From the NCBI RefSeq assembly GCF_017614955.1, contig NZ_WVUH01000032.1, forward strand, positions 1 to 32,435: a stretch of 32,435 nucleotides of DNA, given 5' to 3'. How positions within the stretch are numbered: position 1 is the first letter of the stretch; each line of letters opens with the position of its first letter. Made by a program: the position numbers and the translations under genes. Under the pieces are notes generated by a model that did not search any database, had not been told where the DNA came from, and saw nothing but the letters and a program-made list of their open reading frames with translations. The stretch comes from Micromonospora echinofusca (lineage in GTDB: Bacteria > Actinomycetota > Actinomycetes > Mycobacteriales > Micromonosporaceae). This document shows positions 24,101 to 32,412 of the stretch, piece after piece.

Positions 24101-25624
24101 GACATCGCGGCGGAAGACCTCGTAGTTCCACACCGTCGGCACGGCGGACCAGGTCAGGGTGATCCGACCGGCGGCATCCGCCGTGGCGGTGACGTTGGCC
24201 GGAGCCGGTGGCGCCACGATCTCCGGGACGACGGCGAGCACCGGGCTGGCCGGTCCCTCCCCGACCGTGTTCTCTGCGGTGACCTTGAACTCGTAACGGT
24301 GCCCGTCGGTCAGGTGCCCGACCTGGGTCGAGGTACCGGTGACCGCGCTGGGCAGCCGGGCGAAGTGGGTCTGACCGGCGGTGGTGTCCCGTCGGTGCAC
24401 CCGGTAGCCGGTCGCCCCGGGGACGGACTGCCAGCCCAGGCGGGCGATGCCGGAGTTGTCCACGGCGGCGGTGAAGCCAGCCGGAGCGGCCGGCAGGGTG
24501 GCCGGGTCCGGGGCCGGACGCGGCCAGTCGACCTCCACGAACCGGGGCCGGTACAGCCGGGCGTCGGTGTAGTTGTCGTCGTTGACCAGGCTGTTCACGT
24601 TGTACGACACCAGCAGCTTGCCGGAGCGCGCGAGGACCGGGTGCAGCCGGGCGTCATAGGTGATGATCGGCTTACCGGGCTCCTGCTCGGGTGCCGTGAA
24701 CAGCTGTGCCGGGCCGGTGAACGGTCCGGACGCCGCCGGCGCGGTGTACGCCACGTACTGCGGGTCGAAGACCAGGTTGTTCTCGTGCGTGATTAACACG
24801 TACTGGCTGCCGACCTTCTGCATCCCGAAGTTGGTGCCGACGCCACTGAGGATCCGCGCCGCGTCGGCCTCGGTGGCCGACCAGCCGGAGCCGGTCCAGA
24901 ACTGCCACGCACCGCCAAGCCCGCCGGCCGGAACGCGGGCGAGGTGCGCGAACTTCAGCTTGTCGGCGCTGGACGAGGTGCCGTAGACGTAGGTGTAGGC
25001 CCCGTCCTCCAGGATGGCCGAGCCCCAGCCGATCGTGCTGCCCAGCGGCAGGTCGACGACCGAGCTGACGGTCAACGCCGGCAGTGCGAAGGTGACCAGT
25101 GCATTGCCGGTCAGCTCGAAGTCGAGGTTGCCGGTACCGCTGTGCCGGTACCGGTTGTAGAGGACCTTCAACGAACCGTTCTCCACGGTGCCGTCCGCCA
25201 CCCAGAAGTACTCGCCCTGCTGGGCCGGCTTCACCAGCGCCTCCGGCAGCGCGGTGGTCCCGCCGTGCCGGGTGCTCACCAGGCTGGTGCCGTCCTGCAC
25301 CACCATGGTGTTGTTGACCATCGGAGTGTCCCGGGCCCGGCTGCCGTCCGGATTGACCGTGCCGAGGAACGTGTCGGAGAAGAGCCACACCAGCCGGCCG
25401 TCCGGCAGTGGCACGGACGCGGTCGCGTCGGCGCCGGTCCAGTGACCTCCGGCGTCACCGTAGGTGTTGAACATCGTGTTGATTGCGCTGGCGGTCATGC
25501 CGCCGGTCGGCAGTGCCGCCCGCGCTTGGTCGCTGTCCGGCCCGGTGACCGACAGCAGACTGCCGGCCAGTACGGCCACGGCCAGTGTGGCCGCCCGCCG
25601 TCGCCAGGTTGTACTACGTCTCAT
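21188..25624 (-). CDS. Large secreted protein: DUF5005-like domain, ten FN3 domains, C-terminal HExxH domain
   Basis: 1478 residues from ATG 25624 (GAGAGG upstream); the longer in-frame extension antisense to the SARP gene is rejected. The signal peptide is about 1-37 (ends DQARAA). Residues 38 to about 370 look like DUF5005, a beta-propeller-like glycoside-hydrolase-type fold (GGHWTGADATASVPLPDGRL, then VWLFSDTFLGTVNPDGS). From about 376 to 1311 there are ten FN3 domains of roughly 93 residues. Four of them carry a Cys-Cys pair in the same strand position. The last 165 residues contain LLRHEAIHSEQW (H1416, E1417, H1420) and IYEMQAN (E1458), which fit a gluzincin-like zinc protease; C-terminal Cys residues may form disulfides. 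It is probably a cell-surface or secreted enzyme acting on a polymer. The substrate is unknown. Confidence 0.85.
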   Translation of the reverse strand: MRRSTTWRRRAATLAVAVLAGSLLSVTGPDSDQARAALPTGGMTASAINTMFNTYGDAGGHWTGADATASVPLPDGRLVWLFSDTFLGTVNPDGSRARDTPMVNNTMVVQDGTSLVSTRHGGTTALPEALVKPAQQGEYFWVADGTVENGSLKVLYNRYRHSGTGNLDFELTGNALVTFALPALTVSSVVDLPLGSTIGWGSAILEDGAYTYVYGTSSSADKLKFAHLARVPAGGLGGAWQFWTGSGWSATEADAARILSGVGTNFGMQKVGSQYVLITHENNLVFDPQYVAYTAPAASGPFTGPAQLFTAPEQEPGKPIITYDARLHPVLARSGKLLVSYNVNSLVNDDNYTDARLYRPRFVEVDWPRPAPDPATLPAAPAGFTAAVDNSGIARLGWQSVPGATGYRVHRRDTTAGQTHFARLPSAVTGTSTQVGHLTDGHRYEFKVTAENTVGEGPASPVLAVVPEIVAPPAPANVTATADAAGRITLTWSAVPTVWNYEVFRRDVTAADDEFTFVTRLGPDVVSHVMEGLEHNHEYEFHVTAHHGGGVSPPSALARATAVYTLPGAPTNLTATPNTSDGTIRLTWTEPGPNVWYLVYQRDVTAGHTEFHQLPLPVTVGTSLTASFLIHNHVYEFKVSATNRAGEGPTTPVVSATATYPKPAAPTGLVATAGDGQVTLSWTASTTPNVWYDVYQRNVTAGETSLTKLPLPITTCCTMQAALLTNGDTYEFKVVSTSQGGASTTGPTVQATPRLPLPGQVTGLSTTSNSNGTIRVSWTAPGENLWFDVYQRDVTAGQTTFTKLALPVTECCTFTAGALTHNHVYEFKIAATNASGAGPLSAPVQGTSRYSLPTAPTNMRAESAGDGMIALDWDAPTADGYLYWIYYRDATAGQGFTKGIWPTERTWAELGPYVHGHVYEFKVAAENQAGYGPTSAVVQVTAKGGLPAAPTGLTATAGNGQATLSWTASTTGNVTYNVYQRNASANGSWQKLALPVTGTSMTAAYLANGSTYEFKVSASNASGTGGFSNVASARPMPPPPSPASGLTATPGDGKVTLRWTASPTPNVSYWVELRSNGGSWRRLPVALSTCCTYTVNILTNGITYDFRLFAVNITSESGASNIASARPMPPTPQAPTGLTATPGDGKAYLSWTASPTPNVGYWVELRSYGGNWQRLPVALSSCCTYTVEMLWNGRPYDFRLFATNLAGDSLPSNTAKVTPMPPFPDAPRLHTPLGSTGKVNLAWDHSTTNGAWYWIYYRNASRGQVLWSKLSNPTDKPYAVLWGMFTAGDAYDFKVTAYNVAGENDSNVEMGVPHRFLPSGDPTRWKNHLNRANLMAGSYAYTKGMSCQNDYKQIVCFGPPPNLTGQPMTVGDYFFYPGNAAGLEIEVAEETMRRAQMRRYYGASIANSKGPDLLRHEAIHSEQWADVSSWGTFAEDYAAQSAYSEATTGSPACNNIYEMQANLFWGGYSRYPSGGSCN

Positions 25625-25672
25625 GGAACCTCTCCCCGTGAGTCTGAGCAGGGAGACGATCGCAGGAGGCGG

Positions 25673-25691
25673 TAAAGAAGCTGTTAAGAAG
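25673..25691. promoter_or_regulatory. 11-bp-spaced direct repeats, candidate SARP binding site
   Basis: TAAAGAAG (25673-25680) and TTAAGAAG (25684-25691) are direct repeats starting exactly 11 bp apart, the spacing used by SARP regulators. They lie between the FN3/HExxH gene start (25624) and the SARP gene start (25736), 49-67 bp upstream of the former. Only two convincing copies are seen. Confidence 0.45.
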
Positions 25692-25735
25692 ATCAACCGG
25701 TCGGGCTGTTCACAGTGCCCCGGACAGCCCCAACA

Positions 25736-26713
25736 ATGATCGACGTGTTGAGCTGCTTCACCTTCGGCGTACTCGGTCCGGTGGTCGTGCGGGGGACCAC
25801 CGGGCAGATGCCGATCCGCGAGCCGCGCTGCCGGTCGGTGCTGGCCGCGCTGCTGCTGTACGCGGGACGTACCGTCGCCGTGCCCCGCCTGGTGGAGTTG
25901 GTCTGGGGGGACCATCCCCCGGCCACCGCCCGTAAGGCGGTCCAGGTGTACGTTTCCCGGCTCCGCCGCGACCTGGTCGGGGTGACCGACGTCGAGGTGG
26001 TCACCGATCCGGACGGATACCGGCTCGACTGTGCACGGGAACGCGTCGACCTGCACGAGTTCCGGCGGCTGGTGATCGAGTCCCGTCGGCAGGACGCCCC
26101 GGACCGCCGGATCCGCCTGCTCACCTCGGCATTGGGAATGTGGCGGGGGCGGGCGTTCGCCGATGCCAGCCCGCACGGCCTGCGGGACTGGGTGGCCCCA
26201 GGGTTGGAGGAGGAACGGCTGCTCGTGATCGAGGAGCTGTACGAGGCCCGGTTGGCCGGCGGATCCGGGCCCGACCTGCTCGCCCCACTGACGGCACTGG
26301 CCGCCGAACACCCGCTGCGGGAACGACTGACCGGCCTGCTCATGATCGCGCTCTTCCGTGCCGGGCGGGTCGCCGAGGCGGCCCGCGCATTCCGGGAGCT
26401 GCACAGGAGGATGGTGCGTGAGACCGGGTTGGAACCCGGTCCGACACTCGCAGCCCTGCACCGCCAGATCCTCGTGGGCGCCCCGCACGACCCGGATGTG
26501 CTCCGGGGTTCGTTCACGGGCCTGGTCACCGGCGATCCGGGCGGGTTGCTCGATGTGGCGGGGCGCTACCTGCGCGACGGGGACCACGACCGGGCGATGG
26601 CCTGCTACCACCTGGCCAGGGCACTGGCCAGGGACGCCGACGATTTGGCAACCTCGCAACTGGTCACCGTGGCTATGGATTCTGCGGCCAGGCGACGGGG
26701 CCGGAACACCTGA
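25736..26713 (+). CDS. SARP-family transcriptional activator
   Basis: About 325 residues. An OmpR-type winged helix occupies about 5-98: FGVLGPVVVRG, REPRCRSVLAALLLYAGRTV, LVELVWGDHPPATARKAVQV, YVSRLRRDL, and GYRLDC. A bacterial transcriptional activation domain follows (DLHEFRRLV, LGMWRGRAFADASPHGLRDW, ERLTGLLMIALFRAGRVAEA, ETGLEPGPTLAALHRQIL). There is no NB-ARC or TPR extension, so it is the small SARP type. Such proteins activate secondary-metabolism or secreted-function genes by binding heptamer repeats. The start is uncertain: ATG 25736 has no ribosome site, and GTG 25715 is in frame. It is divergent from the FN3/HExxH gene with a candidate binding site between them. Confidence 0.85.
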   Translation: MIDVLSCFTFGVLGPVVVRGTTGQMPIREPRCRSVLAALLLYAGRTVAVPRLVELVWGDHPPATARKAVQVYVSRLRRDLVGVTDVEVVTDPDGYRLDCARERVDLHEFRRLVIESRRQDAPDRRIRLLTSALGMWRGRAFADASPHGLRDWVAPGLEEERLLVIEELYEARLAGGSGPDLLAPLTALAAEHPLRERLTGLLMIALFRAGRVAEAARAFRELHRRMVRETGLEPGPTLAALHRQILVGAPHDPDVLRGSFTGLVTGDPGGLLDVAGRYLRDGDHDRAMACYHLARALARDADDLATSQLVTVAMDSAARRRGRNT

Positions 26714-26911
26714 TCTCGGGGTTGGTCGAGGCGCCCGCCGACGCTCCGGTCAGGTAGTTGTCGTCTCGATCGATGTTTTCCCGCGTGCCACGATCGCAGC
26801 ACCTCGACAACCGTTGAGGCCCGACGGGTCCCGGGACGGGGCCATGCTGGTCGGAGCGGTGAATAGTCACGGCGAACGGATCACGGCGACCCCGTTCTGC
26901 GGCGATCGTAA

Positions 26912-26961
26912 TTCCGTTGCGGAACAACGCCCCGGCCGATTTGGGTGGACCGTTGCGGAAC
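26912..26961. promoter_or_regulatory. Duplicated CCGTTGCGGAAC operator-like sites
   Basis: CCGTTGCGGAAC occurs at 26914-26925 and 26950-26961. The first copy lies in TTCCGTTGCGGAA (26912-26924), a perfect 5-3-5 inverted repeat. Both are within 75 bp upstream of the serine hydrolase ATG, so they look like paired repressor or activator sites. Confidence 0.45.
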
Positions 26962-26984
26962 CGACCACAGGGGAGTGAGCGACG

Positions 26985-28103
26985 ATGACCGACCAACTCC
27001 AGAGCCGTGTACAGCAGACGATCGACGAGCTGGTGGCCACCGGCCGCGAGGTCGGTGTGCAGGTGGCCGCGTACCGGCACGGCGAGCCGATCGTGGACGC
27101 CTGCGCGGGCGTCGCCGACCGCACCACCGGCCGACCGGTCACCCCGGACACGCCGTTCTTCAGCTACTCCACCGGCAAGGGCCTGATCTCCACCGTCGTA
27201 CACGTCCTCGCCGAGCAGGAGTTGCTCGACTACGACCTGCGGATCGCCGAGGTGTGGCCGGAGTTCGCCCGGCACGGCAAGGAATCGGTGACCCTGCGAC
27301 ACGCGTTGACCCAGTCGGCTGGCGTGCCGGCGCTGCCCGCCGACGTCACCGCCGAGGAGCTGACCGACTGGGACCGGATGTGCGCGGTCGTCGCCGACAG
27401 CGAACCACTGTGGGCCCCGGGCACGCGGCACGGGTATCACGCCTGGACGTACGGCTGGCTGGTCGGGGAGGTGGTCCGTCGGGTCACCGGCCGGACCGTC
27501 GGGCAGGTGCTCGCCGACGAGGTGGCCGGTCCGCTCGGCGTCCGTGACGAGCTGTTTCTCGGCGTACCCGATGACCAGCTCGACCGGGTCGCGCACCTGG
27601 AGGAACGGGACTGGTCGGCCGCGTTGGCGATTATGGCCGCCCACGTTCCGCACCTGGACCGGGTGCTGCCGCCCGGGGTGCGCACCGACGCGGCGCTGGC
27701 CAACCGCCGGGACGTCCGGCGGGCCGACATTCCCGCCGTCGGCACGCTCAGCGCCCGCGCCATGGCCCGGATGTACGCCGCGCTGCTCGGCCCGGTCGAC
27801 GGGGTACGCCTCGTCTCGACGGCCCGGTTGTCGGAGATCTCCAGCGTCCAGGTACGCGGAACCGACTGGGTCTTCGGCCAGGAGTCGGCGCTGACCCTCG
27901 GTTACGCCGTGGAGGCGGACGGGGCGATGTTCGGTTGGAGCGGCGCTGGCGGGAGTCTGGCCGGTGCCGCCCCGGACCTCGGCCTGAGCGTCGCGGTGAC
28001 CACCAACGTGCTGGCGTTCAGCCCGGATGAGGACCCTATGGAGGATCTGCGTAGCTTCATCCTCAATGGCGTTGCTTCGATCATCGACCCCTCGGTAGCG
28101 TAG
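26985..28103 (+). CDS. Serine hydrolase, class C beta-lactamase / EstB-like (family VIII esterase type)
   Basis: 372 residues from ATG 26985 (GGGGAG upstream). The catalytic SxxK motif is STGK (S62, K65). The family VIII tyrosine lies in RHGYHAWTYGWLVGEVVRRV (Y151). The third motif region is GWSGAGGS near residue 311-318, in place of the KTG box. There is no signal peptide, so it is cytoplasmic, as is usual for EstB-like esterases and LovD-like acyltransferases. True beta-lactamase activity is unlikely. It is followed after 38 bp by the P450 on the same strand, an arrangement that fits a small tailoring or xenobiotic operon. Substrate unknown. Confidence 0.9.
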   Translation: MTDQLQSRVQQTIDELVATGREVGVQVAAYRHGEPIVDACAGVADRTTGRPVTPDTPFFSYSTGKGLISTVVHVLAEQELLDYDLRIAEVWPEFARHGKESVTLRHALTQSAGVPALPADVTAEELTDWDRMCAVVADSEPLWAPGTRHGYHAWTYGWLVGEVVRRVTGRTVGQVLADEVAGPLGVRDELFLGVPDDQLDRVAHLEERDWSAALAIMAAHVPHLDRVLPPGVRTDAALANRRDVRRADIPAVGTLSARAMARMYAALLGPVDGVRLVSTARLSEISSVQVRGTDWVFGQESALTLGYAVEADGAMFGWSGAGGSLAGAAPDLGLSVAVTTNVLAFSPDEDPMEDLRSFILNGVASIIDPSVA

Positions 28104-28141
28104 CGAATCGGATACTCATGGTTACCGCTGGAGGTGTCGCC

Positions 28142-29368
28142 ATGACCGCTACCGCCACGACCGACCTGCCGATGTTCCCGCCCGAGGAGCGACCCCGGGG
28201 ACCGTTCGAGATTCTGCGCGACGAGGACCGCAAACGCTGGGAGAGTAACCGGGTCAGCCGCGTCCGACTGCCCACCGGCGGTTGGGCCTGGCTGCTCACC
28301 CGGCACGCGGACGTCCGCCAACTGCTCCGTAACCCGTATGTCAGCTCGGACAGCAACCGGCCCGGCTTCCCGCTGCTGCGCGAGCTGCTGCCCCCCGACG
28401 AGCAGGACCGTCGGGGTGCCTTCATCGTGATGGACGGTGCCGAGCACGCCCGACTCCGCCGGATGCTCACCGCCGAATTCATGATCAAAAATATCCGGCG
28501 GATCGAACCGCTGATCCGGCAGACCGTGGTGGACGCGCTGGACGCCATGCGGGCCGCCGGACCGCCGGCCGACCTGGTGACGTCGTTCGCCCTGCCGGTA
28601 CCGTCGATGGTGATCTGCCACCTGCTCGGCGTCCCCTATGCCGACCATGACTTCTTCCAGAGCCGCAGCGGGACGCTGCTCGACCGGACAGCGCCACTGG
28701 AGGACATCCGTTCCGCCATCGACGAGTTGCGCGGATACCTCCGTGACCTGGTCGACGCGAAACGTACCGCCGTGGAGCCGGGCGACGACCTGCTCAGTCG
28801 GCTGGCCACCGAGCGGGTCGCCACCGGTGAACTGGAGCCGGAGGAACTGGTCGGGGTGGCCCTGCTGCTCCTGGTCGCCGGGCACGAGACCACCGCCAAC
28901 ATGATCGGCCTGAGCACCCTGCTGCTGCTTCAGCACCCCGAGCAGTTCGCCGCCCTGCGGGAGCGACCGGAGCAGGCCGAGGACCTGGTGGAGGAGCTGC
29001 TGCGGTACCTGAGCGTGATCCGGACCGGGCTGCTGCGGGTGGCGGTACGCGACATCGAGATCGCTGGTCAGCTCATCCGGGCCGGCGACGGGGTGATCGG
29101 GATGCTCTCGCTGGCCAACCGGGATCCCGAGGTGTTCACCGACCCGGAGGGGTTCGGCCTCAGCCCGGCCGCGCACCAGCATCTCGCGTTCGGCTTCGGT
29201 GTGCACCAGTGCATCGGGCAGCCGCTGGCCCGGGCCGAGCTGCGGATCGCCCTGGTCGAGCTGGCCCACCGGTTCCCCGGGCTGGCCCTGACGGTCGACC
29301 CGGCGGACGTGCCGGTACGGGACAACTCGGTGGTGTACGGCGTGACCCGGCTGCCGGTCACCTGGTGA
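28142..29368 (+). CDS. Cytochrome P450
   Basis: 408 residues from ATG 28142, with GGAGGTG ideally placed; the earlier in-frame ATG at 28118 has none. All soluble bacterial P450 landmarks are present: I-helix AGHETT (246-251), K-helix ELLR (E285, R288), and heme loop FGFGVHQCIGQPLAR with ligand C357. AEHARLRRML is the C-helix WxxxR-type region and lacks the Trp, as in many CYP105/107-like enzymes. It needs external ferredoxin and reductase, which are not encoded nearby. It forms an operon with the serine hydrolase, suggesting joint oxidation and acyl or ester chemistry on one small molecule. Subfamily and substrate are not determinable here. Confidence 0.95.
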   Translation: MTATATTDLPMFPPEERPRGPFEILRDEDRKRWESNRVSRVRLPTGGWAWLLTRHADVRQLLRNPYVSSDSNRPGFPLLRELLPPDEQDRRGAFIVMDGAEHARLRRMLTAEFMIKNIRRIEPLIRQTVVDALDAMRAAGPPADLVTSFALPVPSMVICHLLGVPYADHDFFQSRSGTLLDRTAPLEDIRSAIDELRGYLRDLVDAKRTAVEPGDDLLSRLATERVATGELEPEELVGVALLLLVAGHETTANMIGLSTLLLLQHPEQFAALRERPEQAEDLVEELLRYLSVIRTGLLRVAVRDIEIAGQLIRAGDGVIGMLSLANRDPEVFTDPEGFGLSPAAHQHLAFGFGVHQCIGQPLARAELRIALVELAHRFPGLALTVDPADVPVRDNSVVYGVTRLPVTW

Positions 29369-29381
29369 CGTCCAGCGGGCC

Positions 29382-29428
29382 GGTGCCGTCCGGTCCGGCG
29401 GACCTGCACCGCCGGACCGGACGGCACC
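29382..29428. terminator. 20-bp-stem bidirectional terminator
   Basis: GGTGCCGTCCGGTCCGGCGG (29382-29401) and its perfect complement (29409-29428) close a 7-nt loop. It is flanked by GACGT/ACGTC (29368-29372 and 29429-29433), which extend the symmetry. It separates the convergent P450 and S8 protease genes. Confidence 0.85.
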
Positions 29429-29436
29429 ACGTCAGG

Positions 29437-30663
29437 TCAGGGACCGCAGTAGAGCAGCCGGTTCGGCGTGTTGGTACCGGCCGGGATCCCGGTGACCAGG
29501 CCGACGGTGGCCCGGCTGACGAGGTAGTTGTGCACCTGGGCGGGATTCCAGGTGGGGTTGGGCGACAGGGCGAGCGCCGCGCAGCCGGCGACGTGCGCGG
29601 CGGCCATCGACGTGCCGCTGATCGTGTTGGTCGCGGTGTCGCCGGTGTACCAGGCGGAGGTGATGGTGATGCCGGGGGCGTAGAGGTCCACGCAGGGCCC
29701 GTAGTTGCCCGCCGTGTGCCGGGCGTCGGTGCTGGTGGTGCTCGCCACGGTGAGCGCGGGGGTGACCCGGGCGGGGGAGTAGTTGCAGGCGTTGGCGTTC
29801 GAGCTGCCGGCCACCACGACGTAGCTGATCCCGGCGTTGATCGAGTTGGTGATCGCGGCGTCCAGGCTGCTGTTCGGGCTGCCGCCGAGTGCCATCAGTG
29901 CCACCGAGGGGCGGACCGCGTTGGCGGTCACCCAGTTCACCCCGGCGATCACCTGGGCGTAGCTGCCGCTGCCGGTGCAGCCGAGGACCCGCACCGGGTG
30001 GAGCCGGACCTCCTTCGCCACCCCGTACCTGGTGCCGCCGATGGTGCCGGCGAGGTGCGTGCCGTGCCCGTTGCAGTCGTCGGCGGGCAGGACGTTGTCG
30101 ACGAAGTCGGCACCTCCGCTGGCCCGTCCGCCGAAGTCGGTGTGGGTGAGCCGGATACCGGTGTCGATGACGTACGCGTGCACGTTGTGCGCGGTGTTCG
30201 GGTACGCGTACTGGCCGTCGAGCGGCAGGTAGCGCTGGTCGATCCGGTCCAGCCCCCAGGACGGCGGGTTGGGCTGCACCCCCGGGCCGATCAGTGCGCT
30301 GACCTCGCGGTTCTGCTCTACGTAGGCCACCGCCGGGTCGGCGGCGAGCCGCCGGGCGGCCCGCTCCGACAGGCGGGCCTCGAAGCCGTTGAGCGCGCTG
30401 CCGTAGACGTGGCCGACCGTGCCGCCGTAGCGGGCGCGCAGCCGGTCGGCGGTGGCGGCGACGGCGGGGGCGCCGGCCGGGCGGTCCGCACCGTCCCGGA
30501 GCACGACGATGTAGCTGCCGGCGACCGCGTCGGGGCTGCCGGCGTACCGGATCTCACCGCTGCTGCCGGCGGCGCTCGCGGCGGCCGGGGTCAGCGCGCC
30601 GGCCAGTACGGCCGCCACACCGAGCGCCAGCAGGCGTCGGCCCCGGGTACCTGATCTGATCAT
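29437..30663 (-). CDS. Secreted S8 (subtilase/proteinase K-like) protein with altered oxyanion hole
   Basis: 408 residues from ATG 30663 (AAAGGA upstream). Signal peptide about 1-32, then an I9 inhibitor-like propeptide (SYIVVLRDG ... VAYVEQN), then the S8 domain. The triad is present as D167 (VIDTGI), H200 (NGHGTHLAG) and S352 (SGTSMAAAH). The oxyanion-hole Asn found in the paralog (SGNS, N288) is Ser here (AGSS, S287), and the substrate-pocket SLGG is ALGG (VALMALGGSP). The enzyme may be weak, specialised or inactive. It is the downstream member of a tandem pair with a terminator between the two genes. Confidence 0.9.
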   Translation of the reverse strand: MIRSGTRGRRLLALGVAAVLAGALTPAAASAAGSSGEIRYAGSPDAVAGSYIVVLRDGADRPAGAPAVAATADRLRARYGGTVGHVYGSALNGFEARLSERAARRLAADPAVAYVEQNREVSALIGPGVQPNPPSWGLDRIDQRYLPLDGQYAYPNTAHNVHAYVIDTGIRLTHTDFGGRASGGADFVDNVLPADDCNGHGTHLAGTIGGTRYGVAKEVRLHPVRVLGCTGSGSYAQVIAGVNWVTANAVRPSVALMALGGSPNSSLDAAITNSINAGISYVVVAGSSNANACNYSPARVTPALTVASTTSTDARHTAGNYGPCVDLYAPGITITSAWYTGDTATNTISGTSMAAAHVAGCAALALSPNPTWNPAQVHNYLVSRATVGLVTGIPAGTNTPNRLLYCGP

Positions 30664-30684
30664 GGTCGTGTCCTTTCAGACGGG

Positions 30685-30717
30685 CCGGCCCCGGGGCGGA
30701 GACCGCCTCGGGGCCGG
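30685..30717 (-). terminator. Terminator between the two S8 protease genes
   Basis: CCGGCCCCGGGGCGG (30685-30699) pairs with 30703-30717 over 15 bp, with one G-T wobble or mismatch and a 3-nt loop. It lies 19 bp beyond the upstream protease stop, so the two paralogs are probably separate transcripts. Confidence 0.75.
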
Positions 30718-30735
30718 TGGAGCGGGGGGGGTGGA

Positions 30736-31959
<1,224 letters not shown>

Positions 31960-32157
31960 CTCCCAGTCCTCCCTAGTGTGTTGGCTTTTCGTGCCGGCGA
32001 GGGTGACCGGAACGAAAGCCGACCTGGACGGTTGGGAGGATCGTACATTCGCAAGCGCCAATGTGAATGGCGGAATCTGTGCACAGTATGAGGACGATAT
32101 TGGGAGACTATTTCAGGTTCCTGACAGATTCCGTGCTGGCGGGTACGGGGAGTGAAT

Positions 32158-32412
32158 ATGAATCAGGTGTGCCGCCCGGCGGATGATCTTCCGAAGTGGT
32201 CGCGGGGCCGCTGGTCGGTACCGGTCAGCGTCGGTCGACAGTGGCCGCCCGCCGATCTCCGGCGCGTCGTACCGGGCTGCTCGGCGTTGGTCGGCGTCGC
32301 GCGGCGGCGACGGCGAGGTGACGCCGGTCACGGATGCTCCGGTACGACCCGTGCCAGTACGACCAGCTCCGGACCGACCAGCTCCGGACCGACCAGGAGG
32401 ACGAGACCATGA
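32158..32412 (+). CDS. Possible small basic protein, doubtful
   Basis: 84 residues from ATG 32158, with GGGGAG upstream; an in-frame GTG lies at 32152. The stop overlaps the next start as ATGA (32409-32412), which suggests translational coupling. Composition is Arg/Gly/Ser-rich, third-position GC is lower than for typical genes here, and the 15-bp repeat gives TSSGPTSSGP near the end. I recognise no domain. It may be only a leader of the next gene. Confidence 0.3.
   Translation: MNQVCRPADDLPKWSRGRWSVPVSVGRQWPPADLRRVVPGCSALVGVARRRRRGDAGHGCSGTTRASTTSSGPTSSGPTRRTRP
32361..32396. repeat. 15-bp tandem repeat
   Basis: GACCAGCTCCGGACC occurs at 32361-32375 and 32376-32390, followed by the partial copy GACCAG. 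It ends at the ribosome site of the last gene. Confidence 0.85.

Noticed and set aside
22874..24796. Plus-strand open frames inside the FN3 gene
   Set aside because: They mirror the repeated FN3 coding sequence and show no independent ribosome site or family features.
25625..26659. N-terminal extension of the FN3/HExxH reading frame
   Set aside because: It is antisense to the SARP gene. The signal peptide and ribosome site place the start at 25624.
26985..28103. True beta-lactamase
   Set aside because: There is no signal peptide and the third motif is GWSGAGG rather than KTG. The family VIII esterase pattern fits better.
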